Source of the DNA: Elusimicrobiota bacterium
Lineage (GTDB): Bacteria > Elusimicrobiota > Elusimicrobia > Elusimicrobiales > Elusimicrobiaceae
Length of the DNA: 64,000 nt
Direction of reading: 5' to 3'
Assembly: GCA_009778915.1 (NCBI GenBank)
Contig: WRFH01000001.1
Coordinates: 124,001-188,000 of the forward strand
Shown: one piece after another, positions 58,240 through 64,000 of the stretch
Layout of the letters: every line of letters begins with the position of its first letter
Position numbering within the stretch: position 1 is the stretch's first letter
Translations under genes and position numbers: made by a program
Notes under the pieces: generated by a model
What the model saw: the letters and a program-made list of their open reading frames with translations, nothing else
Databases searched by the model: none
Told to the model about the DNA's origin: nothing

Positions 58240-59193
58240 ATGAAAAAATTAAGTTTATTTGTCGCCGTAGCGGCGATGATTGCGTTTGCGGCCGGTTGCT
58301 GCAAATGCGGAAAAGACGAAGCAAAAAAACCGGTAACCTTTGACATGGTAATCATTCAAACGACCGCCGCGCCGGGCACCGGCGTGGAAGATCCGGGGCT
58401 TACGCAGGGGCTTACGCAATTTATACAGAAAACGCTGCCGGACGCGAAAGCGAACGTGAAGAAAATTGACGTTGCCGACGCGAAAGGCAAACCTGAATTT
58501 TCAGGCATTGACATGAGTTATATGCCGGTTTACCTCATCAAAAAGACGGATGATATGATAAAAGTATTCGGCCAGCATATTCAATCCGGCTTTATCCAGA
58601 CCGTCGGGGATTATATAGTTTTTGCAAAACAGACTCGCCAGGGTTTATATATGGACAAGCCTGTGCAGAAAAACCAGCTTGACCTTTTTGTAATGTCCCA
58701 CTGTCCGTTCGGCGTTATGGCGGAGAACAAAATTATTGAGGCCAAAAACAAGAATAAGTTTCCTAAAGACGTTACCGTTAACGTGCACTTTATCGTCAGC
58801 GATACGGGGAACGGGACATTCCAGAGCCTCCACGGCCAGGCCGAAGTGGACGAAGACATAATCCAGGCGGTTATACAGAATAAGTTCCCGGCGAAATTCT
58901 GGAAATATCTTGAAGAGAGAAACAAAGACCTGAACGTCAGCTGGGAAACCGCGGCCAAAAAAGCGGGCATTGACACGGCTGTTGTCAAAAGCAATAAGCA
59001 GCTCGGCATTAGCATTCTTCAGAAAGACGCCGTTTACGGCTCTCAGTTCGGCGTAAACGCTTCCCCGACGATAGTCTGGCAGGGCCAATCTGTAATGGAT
59101 TTTGGTTCTTTAGCCGCGAACGTTCCGGGTTTTGAGTATTTCGGCCAGCCGGCGGCGCCCGGCGCAGCTCCCGTCCCGCAAGGCGGTTGTTAA
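58240..59193 (+). CDS. thioredoxin-fold lipoprotein with a single-cysteine CPFG site
   Basis: A 317-residue lipoprotein: signal with lipobox AAGC near residue 20 (then CKCG). Residues ~30-140 are a first alpha/beta domain (FDMVIIQTTAAPG). A DsbA/thioredoxin-like domain follows, with the redox site FVMSHCPFGVMAENKI (one Cys followed by Phe-Gly instead of CxxC) and a cis-Pro loop NASPTIVWQG. The tail is Pro/Ala-rich and ends GGC. A monothiol site suggests an isomerase, peroxidatic or trapping role rather than a plain oxidase. A bidirectional terminator follows. Confidence 0.8.
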   Translation: MKKLSLFVAVAAMIAFAAGCCKCGKDEAKKPVTFDMVIIQTTAAPGTGVEDPGLTQGLTQFIQKTLPDAKANVKKIDVADAKGKPEFSGIDMSYMPVYLIKKTDDMIKVFGQHIQSGFIQTVGDYIVFAKQTRQGLYMDKPVQKNQLDLFVMSHCPFGVMAENKIIEAKNKNKFPKDVTVNVHFIVSDTGNGTFQSLHGQAEVDEDIIQAVIQNKFPAKFWKYLEERNKDLNVSWETAAKKAGIDTAVVKSNKQLGISILQKDAVYGSQFGVNASPTIVWQGQSVMDFGSLAANVPGFEYFGQPAAPGAAPVPQGGC

Positions 59194-59209
59194 GTTCAGT
59201 TTTAGAAAT

Positions 59210-59244
59210 AAAAAAACCCGCGCTAAACAGCGCGGGTTTTTTTA
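59210..59244 (+). terminator. bidirectional intrinsic terminator
   Basis: AAAAAAA-CCCGCGCT-aaac-AGCGCGGG-TTTTTTT. The symmetry extends outward to CAGTTTTAG...CTAAAAACTG, making a near-perfect inverted repeat of about 58 bases. It ends the sensor/lipoprotein transcript. Confidence 0.92.
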
Positions 59245-59321
59245 TTCTAAAAACTGATTAACGGCTCCCAAATCTTTGGCCGACATTCGCGCCCGCCAGC
59301 TTATTTTACTTTTATAGTAAA

Positions 59322-59352
59322 TTAGGTAAAGATACTAAACTATTTTACCTAA
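59322..59352. promoter_or_regulatory. TTAGGTAAA-N13-TTTACCTAA inverted repeat before the DUF2207 gene
   Basis: Perfect 9-base arms spaced 22 bases centre to centre, i.e. two helical turns, ending six bases before the -10 box. A second AT-rich repeat (TTTACT-tttat-AGTAAA, 59305-59321) sits upstream. Possible regulator site. Confidence 0.5.
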
Positions 59353-59357
59353 ACTGA

Positions 59358-59369
59358 TATAATATCGTT
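59358..59369 (+). promoter_or_regulatory. -10 box of the DUF2207 gene, leaderless arrangement
   Basis: TATAAT-atcgtt-ATG, with no Shine-Dalgarno. No -35 consensus is seen at the expected spacing. Confidence 0.6.
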
Positions 59370-61163
59370 ATGAAAAAAATCCTAATATTCTCTCTAGTTT
59401 TTTTAGCCGCCTCGCTGTCGTATGCGGCTGACACGCAGGAACGGGTTATATCTTTTAACTCCGCTCTTCAGGTAAACAAAAACGCCTCCGTAGATGTGTC
59501 TGAACAGATAACCGTAAACGCCCAAGGCCAAAAAATACGCCGCGGCATTGTGCGCGTTTTGCCTTCTGACAGCAAAAAACTGGTAATAGTAACTTCTCTT
59601 GAAATGGACGGCAAGCCCCACCCGTATTTTATTGAACACTCCGGCGGTAATATTGAAATTAATTTCGGCAACGATAATTTTTTAACCCACGGCATCCACA
59701 CATATAAACTTTCTTATACGATGGGAAACGTCGTCGGTTTTTTTGATGATTACGACGAGGTTTACTGGAACGTAACCGGTTCTGACTGGGATTTTGTCAT
59801 AGATAACGCGTCAATAAAAATAACTCTGCCCGAAGGGGCAAACGCGATACAGGGTAAAATATCCACCTACACGGGCCGCGAGGGAAGCAAAACAACAATG
59901 GCCGCGACAACCGGCCCTTTAGAATTTGAAACCACCCGTCCTCTTATGCCAGGCGAGGGTTTTACCGTCGCGGTGCCGTGGCAGAAAGGCGTGGTAGTAA
60001 AACCGGCGAAAGCGGCTGTTGAAAAGCCTAAGTATGATACCGTGTATACAAAAGCCGCGTACATACTTTTATTCCTGGCGCTTGTAATATACAGCTTTAT
60101 TAAATGGAAAAAAATCTGTAAAAATCCCTATGAGACTGTTGTCGCCGAATACGCGCCGCCGAAAGATGTTTCGCCCGCTTTTATGCGCACGGTAATACGC
60201 AAAAATCCGGACCAAAAGGCGTTCTGCGCCGCAATGATAAGCCTTGCCATGAAAGGCAAAATAACGATAACGCAGAATAAGATGGATTTTCTCCAGTCTA
60301 CAGACACTTTTCTCAACAAAGTGGATGATAATACGGATAATATGTTCCCGGAAGAACGCGGCATAATGGAAATGATAAACAGCAGTCCTTTTAAAATATC
60401 GGAGGCGAATTACGGTTTAATATCAAAAGCAATGAGCGCCGTGGAAAAATATCTTAAGGAAGGTCTTAAACCATATGTCACAAAAAACGCAAAGCCCATT
60501 ATCGTTCACGCTTCAATAATATTATGCATGCTTTTGCCTATATTTTTTCTTAACCCGATATTTTTTGCCGCAACAGTTATCGGTTTAGCGCTGTGGTCTT
60601 ATTTATATTTGTTTGTAAATAAACTTTTAGGCTGTATATTAATTATATTTTTCGGGCCTCTGTGGTTAATGTTAATATCCGGGATTGCTTATATGGCGAC
60701 TATGCTGGGTTTTGTTCCCCCGGTAATAACTGTACTTTCAATTATTTGTTTTATAATTTACGGCTCCGTTATAATGAATATTTACACGGAACCTGGCCGC
60801 GTTCTTGTAAACCAGATAAACGGCTTCAAACTATATATGTCAACGGCGGAGGAAGGCCGCGTGGCTGTTTCCGACCCTACGGACGCGGAGCGTATTTTTG
60901 CGGATTATCTGCCCTATGCTTTCGCGCTTGATATGGAAAACCAATGGTTTAAAAAGTTTGAAGGCATAGTATCCGCCGCCGCTATAGAACAAACCGTAGC
61001 AAAAGCCGGCGGACGGGATTTTGTAAGAAGCGCGGCGCTTATCCACGCCATAAACTCTGCCGCGCCTGTACAAAGAAGTTCCGGCGGCGGCGGGCACAGC
61101 GGCTCCGGCGGGGGCGGGTTTTCAGGAGGAGGTTCCGGCGGAGGCGGCGGGCACGGACGGTAA
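59370..61163 (+). CDS. DUF2207 family membrane protein
   Basis: A 597-residue membrane protein of the YciQ-type DUF2207 family. After the signal peptide (ILIFSLVFLAASLSYAAD) comes an extracytoplasmic beta-rich domain to ~200 (YDEVYWNVTGSDWDFVIDNASI is the family core). Then a membrane helix near 225, a cytosolic part (EYAPPKDVSPAFMRTVIRK) and clustered helices at ~380-470. The C-terminal part ends in a low-complexity Gly/Ser tail (SSGGGGHSGSGGGGFSGG). Function unknown. It is a separate transcription unit with its own promoter; RimO follows 20 bases later. Confidence 0.9.
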   Translation: MKKILIFSLVFLAASLSYAADTQERVISFNSALQVNKNASVDVSEQITVNAQGQKIRRGIVRVLPSDSKKLVIVTSLEMDGKPHPYFIEHSGGNIEINFGNDNFLTHGIHTYKLSYTMGNVVGFFDDYDEVYWNVTGSDWDFVIDNASIKITLPEGANAIQGKISTYTGREGSKTTMAATTGPLEFETTRPLMPGEGFTVAVPWQKGVVVKPAKAAVEKPKYDTVYTKAAYILLFLALVIYSFIKWKKICKNPYETVVAEYAPPKDVSPAFMRTVIRKNPDQKAFCAAMISLAMKGKITITQNKMDFLQSTDTFLNKVDDNTDNMFPEERGIMEMINSSPFKISEANYGLISKAMSAVEKYLKEGLKPYVTKNAKPIIVHASIILCMLLPIFFLNPIFFAATVIGLALWSYLYLFVNKLLGCILIIFFGPLWLMLISGIAYMATMLGFVPPVITVLSIICFIIYGSVIMNIYTEPGRVLVNQINGFKLYMSTAEEGRVAVSDPTDAERIFADYLPYAFALDMENQWFKKFEGIVSAAAIEQTVAKAGGRDFVRSAALIHAINSAAPVQRSSGGGGHSGSGGGGFSGGGSGGGGGHGR

Positions 61164-61182
61164 AAAATTTCTAAAATATATT

Positions 61183-62478
61183 ATGGAAAAAGTTTTTATT
61201 GTCAGTCTCGGGTGCAGCAAAAATCTTGCCGACGCGGAAGAAATGCTCGGGCTGTTGGCTCATAAAAAGTTTAAAATTGTTCCGTCGGAAAAAGAAGCCG
61301 ACGTTATTTTAATCAACACATGCGCTTTCATAAAACCCGCGCGGGTTGAGGCTGGCCGGGAAATAAGACGCGCCGCCCGCCTTAAAGCCGCCGGAAAAAT
61401 TAAAAAAATAATAGTTTCCGGGTGCCTGACGCAGAAAGAAGGAGCAATCCTGCCGCGCAAATATCCGGCCGTGGACGCGTTTATCGGCCTCAGCGAAATA
61501 GATAAAATTGACCGGATTATAAGAACACCGGTACACTGTTTCAACCCGGTTCCGCGCATGCTGAAAGCGCCAAAGTATAAAATGCGGCTTACCGCGCCGC
61601 ACAGCGCCTATTTAAAAGTTGCCGACGGCTGCAGCAATTGCTGCGCTTACTGTACAATCCCGTCGATACGCGGCCCTTTCCGCTCAAAACCGGTTAAAGA
61701 TATTGTGGCGGAAGCCCGCGCGCTTGCCTCTTCCGGCGTAAAAGAAATTTCGCTTATCGCGCAGGATACTACCGCCTACGGGCAGGATATTTACGGCAAG
61801 CCGTCGCTTGTAAAACTATTGCGTGAGCTTGTAAAAATAAAGCCGGTAAAATGGTGGCGCATAATGTACGCCTACCCGGAAACCGTAACGGAAGATTTGC
61901 TTAAATTTATAGCAACACACAAAAGCATAGCGCGTTATATCGACATGCCGTTGCAGCATATTTCAGATGATATTTTGAAAGCGATGAACAGAAGAAGCGG
62001 CAGCGCGGAAATCAAACAAAAAATCGCGATGCTCCGCCGTTACGTTCCGGACATGGGCCTTCGCACAAATTTTATAGCCGGCTTTCCCGGCGAGACTGAT
62101 GAAGATTTTGAAAAACTTAAAAAATTTATTGCGGAAATAAAATTTAATAACGTCGGAGTTTTTGCTTACAGCAAAGAAGACGGCACCGCCGCCGCGTCGA
62201 TAAAAAACCAGATTCCGCAAAAAATAAAACTCGCGCGCGCCGCGGAACTAACCGCCGCGCAAAGCCGCGTCGTTGACGGGATTAACAAAAAACTGAAAAA
62301 TAAAACCGTCAGCATAATGCTTGACGCGCGGGAAAGCGGACGCATGGAATACGACGCGCCGGACATCGACGGCCGCGTGCGCATAATAAATAACAAAAAA
62401 TATAAACCGGGCGACATTGTAAAAGCTAAAATAATTTCCGCCGCAGGTTATCAGCGCACTGCTAAAATATTGCCGTAA
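61183..62478 (+). CDS. rimO: ribosomal protein S12 methylthiotransferase RimO
   Basis: Radical-SAM methylthiotransferase acting on Asp88 of S12. The 431 residues show an N-terminal UPF0004 domain with three cluster cysteines (VSLGCSKNLADAE, INTCAFIKPAR, VSGCLTQKE). The radical SAM motif is CSNCCAYCTIPSIRGPFRSKP, CxxxCxxC with the first, fifth and eighth Cys. Further segments are LIAQDTTAYGQD and IDMPLQHISDDILKAMNRR. A C-terminal TRAM domain is present. RimO is favoured over MiaB by VSLGCSKNLADAE and IAQDTTAYG. It ends convergently on the porin gene with a 17-base overlap and no terminator. Confidence 0.95.
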   Translation: MEKVFIVSLGCSKNLADAEEMLGLLAHKKFKIVPSEKEADVILINTCAFIKPARVEAGREIRRAARLKAAGKIKKIIVSGCLTQKEGAILPRKYPAVDAFIGLSEIDKIDRIIRTPVHCFNPVPRMLKAPKYKMRLTAPHSAYLKVADGCSNCCAYCTIPSIRGPFRSKPVKDIVAEARALASSGVKEISLIAQDTTAYGQDIYGKPSLVKLLRELVKIKPVKWWRIMYAYPETVTEDLLKFIATHKSIARYIDMPLQHISDDILKAMNRRSGSAEIKQKIAMLRRYVPDMGLRTNFIAGFPGETDEDFEKLKKFIAEIKFNNVGVFAYSKEDGTAAASIKNQIPQKIKLARAAELTAAQSRVVDGINKKLKNKTVSIMLDARESGRMEYDAPDIDGRVRIINNKKYKPGDIVKAKIISAAGYQRTAKILP

Positions 62479-63613
62479 TTTCCATGCCAAAGTTAAACTG
62501 CGCTGTATCTTTTCCGCCGTTATAAGCAGGAAATGTTCCCCATGAATATCTGGCTTCCGGTCTGACATAAAACCATTCAGCCGGTTTATAAGTTATATTC
62601 GCGGTCGCCGCGTAACTGTTTTTATTTTCATGGTAATAAGCGGTCCATTCCGCGCGCAGCCCGCCTGAAAAAGCTTGGTTTATTTTATATACCGCGTACT
62701 CCGTGGCGCCGTAAATATTATTAACCGGCAATCCGCCGGAGGGGGAATGGTTGTCTTGGTTATAATAAGCCTCTGTCACCAGACGCAAATTCTTTGCCGG
62801 CATAAACTGGAAAAGCAGATTATGAAAATAGACAAACGCGCCAGCCGGCACAAATATACGCGCGCCGCCGTCTGTATTGCCTCCGTACCGCCCGCCGATA
62901 AACGAATAAGAAATAGTTGTATTTTTGCCGGTGTTTATATTTGCGGCGCCTGAAAAAAAGTAGTCTTTATAAGGATTATCAAACCCGCTGTCCAGGCCGG
63001 AATAAGCCGCGGCCGTAAAATCAAAAGGCCCGAAACTTTTTTGAAGCATACTTCCGGTGGCGGAAGACGGCAGCGACAGCGTATAAAAAGTTTTGGAATA
63101 GAAATTATTCTGAGTCGCGTCCACGCTTTCATAACCAACGAACGAAAAAAAGCGGCCGGCCGTGAGTTTCCATTTATAGTAAGCTATTTCAATATATGTC
63201 TGCGGCAGGGCAAGCCCGTAAATGCCCGGAGAAGGATAACCGCCGCGGAAAAAATTTGAATCCCAGTATTTTTTTACGCTGCCGTCCTGCCGCAGATAAT
63301 CACTGTTATTTGCGGAGGCAAAAAAAGCGTCGGTGCCGTAAAAAGCGTCCAGACGGAAACCGAAATCAAAATCATTTGTTTCGGTCCGCGCGTCTTTTCC
63401 TAACCAAATCCACGCCTGATTAACGTTGAAATCCGGGTTTGTCATAAACCCCAAATCACCGTTGCCCTGCGCGCCGCGAGCGCCGTGGTCATTAGGGTAA
63501 AGCCCGGCCTGTATATGCGCGCCGAAATCCATAAAGCCGAGTGAGTGTCCTTCCTGCGCGTAAACCGGCGCCGCGAACAGCAAGATTAAAAATAAATTTT
63601 TTATTTTTAACAT
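62462..63613 (-). CDS. outer-membrane beta-barrel porin (BBP2/OmpL-like)
   Basis: A 383-residue exported protein: signal peptide (IKNLFLILLFAAPVYAQ), then beta strands rich in Tyr/Phe and turns (IEIAYYKWKLTAGRFFSFVGYE). The segment spanning FSFVGYES and the C-terminal FNFGMEITAIF are typical of the putative beta-barrel porin-2 family (Pfam BBP2). TAAACT six bases before the ATG may be its -10, with no Shine-Dalgarno. The 3' end overlaps rimO by 17 bases convergently. A terminator precedes it on the same strand, so it has its own promoter. Confidence 0.82.
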   Translation of the reverse strand: MLKIKNLFLILLFAAPVYAQEGHSLGFMDFGAHIQAGLYPNDHGARGAQGNGDLGFMTNPDFNVNQAWIWLGKDARTETNDFDFGFRLDAFYGTDAFFASANNSDYLRQDGSVKKYWDSNFFRGGYPSPGIYGLALPQTYIEIAYYKWKLTAGRFFSFVGYESVDATQNNFYSKTFYTLSLPSSATGSMLQKSFGPFDFTAAAYSGLDSGFDNPYKDYFFSGAANINTGKNTTISYSFIGGRYGGNTDGGARIFVPAGAFVYFHNLLFQFMPAKNLRLVTEAYYNQDNHSPSGGLPVNNIYGATEYAVYKINQAFSGGLRAEWTAYYHENKNSYAATANITYKPAEWFYVRPEARYSWGTFPAYNGGKDTAQFNFGMEITAIF

Positions 63614-63625
63614 ATTAAAAGTTTA
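63614..63625 (-). promoter_or_regulatory. candidate -10 box of the porin gene
   Basis: On the minus strand TAAACT-tttaat-ATG. The spacing of six bases matches other leaderless candidates, though TAAACT is only a TANNNT match. Confidence 0.35.
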
Positions 63626-63626
63626 A

Positions 63627-63660
63627 CAAAAAAACCCCGTGTTTTGAACACGGGGTTTTT
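63627..63660 (-). terminator. intrinsic terminator of the CcmI-like gene
   Basis: CCCCGTGTT-ttg-AACACGGGG flanked by an A-run and a T-run, so it could act on both strands. It lies 15 bases past the stop of the partial gene and just upstream of the porin. Confidence 0.9.
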
Positions 63661-63675
63661 AAATTTCAAAAATAC

Positions 63676-64000
63676 TTATCTCGCGGCGGTTCTGAAGAAG
63701 TTGCCTCTTGTCGAAACCATTTGCGGTTTGCCGGTCATTTTGTCCGCGTTTAAAACAATGTCTTTTGAATTAAGCGCGTAAGTACCGGCCGTGGAACCGA
63801 AAATATCGCCGGTTTTCAGCACGCCAAGGTTGCCGTGGTTGTTAATCTGCACTTCAAGTTTGACGTTGCCGTCAACCTCGCCCACCAGCAAATCTTTGGA
63901 ACCTATTTTGAACTGCAGCGGGAAAACGGGGTTAATAACGCGTTGGATAGCTATAGGCACGTCGGCCTCGTTTTTAACTATTATAGAACACGTATTGTTC
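63676..64000 (-). CDS. C-terminal part of an exported protein with a CcmI-like C-terminal domain (runs off the window)
   Basis: The reading frame is open from 64000 to the stop at 63676, giving ~107 residues; the ORF track shows only the part from a GTG. The sequence runs CSIIVKNEADVPIAIQRVIN, FPLQFKIGSKDLLVGEVDGN, LEVQINNHGNLGVLKTGDIF and DIVLNADKMTG. The pattern of P(I/L)A(I/V)xR, FPLxFxIGxxD, an xxGNxxxxxGDIxG strand and a final strand matches the C-terminal domain of CcmI/CycH-type cytochrome c maturation proteins. The family call is from memory, so tentative. The rest of the protein lies beyond the window. Confidence 0.6.
   Translation of the reverse strand, partial: NNTCSIIVKNEADVPIAIQRVINPVFPLQFKIGSKDLLVGEVDGNVKLEVQINNHGNLGVLKTGDIFGSTAGTYALNSKDIVLNADKMTGKPQMVSTRGNFFRTAAR

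Overview
The window looks like a chromosomal segment of a Gram-negative bacterium, most probably of the phylum Elusimicrobiota. This placement is inferred from gene content and style and was not tested by a search. The content includes lipoproteins, outer-membrane barrels and a PorV-like protein, short GFTLIEL pilins, a Tad/Flp-type pilus locus, giant FlgD-Ig-like surface repeats and a division/cell-wall cluster. No tRNA, rRNA, CRISPR array, phage or insertion sequence was recognised. Coding density is very high, and many neighbouring genes overlap by 1-35 bases.

Layout. Positions 1-2001 hold the 5' part of metK (minus strand, running off the edge; absent from the ORF track), exodeoxyribonuclease III and a family 2 glycosyltransferase. 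Positions 1998-12911 form one long minus-strand operon: mnmG-rsmG-metallopeptidase-rsmH-ftsL-like-ftsI-murF-mraY-ftsW-murG. murE and murD are missing from their usual places, and ftsI appears to have lost its last residues to a one-base deletion. Positions 13069-17932 hold mnmE, a small membrane protein, a CCA-adding/poly(A) polymerase-type enzyme and an acyl-CoA synthetase. Positions 17953-24203 (minus) encode a peptide ABC transporter without a binding protein, an exported M20 peptidase, a DUF192 lipoprotein and a type IV pilin. Positions 24258-41956 (plus) carry thrC, nusB, ligA, a pilin, an M50 protease, trpS, scpA, scpB, glgA, an alkaline phosphatase, an FtsX-like/EnvC-like/CtpA division set, tsaD, and a signal-less solute-binding-like protein coupled to a GAF-GGDEF diguanylate cyclase.

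Positions 42262-56612 are the most interesting region. A 1520-residue secreted protein with seven WDG-type FlgD-Ig-like repeats is followed by a PorV-like outer-membrane protein. Then come three small proteins sharing a class III pilin motif, CpaB, a minimal secretin, a TadZ-TadA fusion ATPase, a TadB with an extra exported N-terminal domain, TadC and a TPR protein. Together they look like a divergent Tad secretion/pilus machine with its own surface adhesin or fibre. No prepilin peptidase was seen here. Positions 56814-64000 hold a membrane sensor with no output domain, a DUF3566-like protein, a monothiol thioredoxin-fold lipoprotein, a DUF2207 protein, RimO, a BBP2-type porin and the C-terminal end of an exported CcmI-like protein.

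Two genome-scale patterns stand out. First, several genes have a near-consensus -10 box ending exactly six bases before the ATG and no Shine-Dalgarno sequence, which suggests leaderless mRNAs. Second, a roughly 210-base interspersed palindromic repeat occurs as three full copies and one partial copy. Its end carries GAGGACGGAGT, which acts as the Shine-Dalgarno of the downstream gene in several cases.
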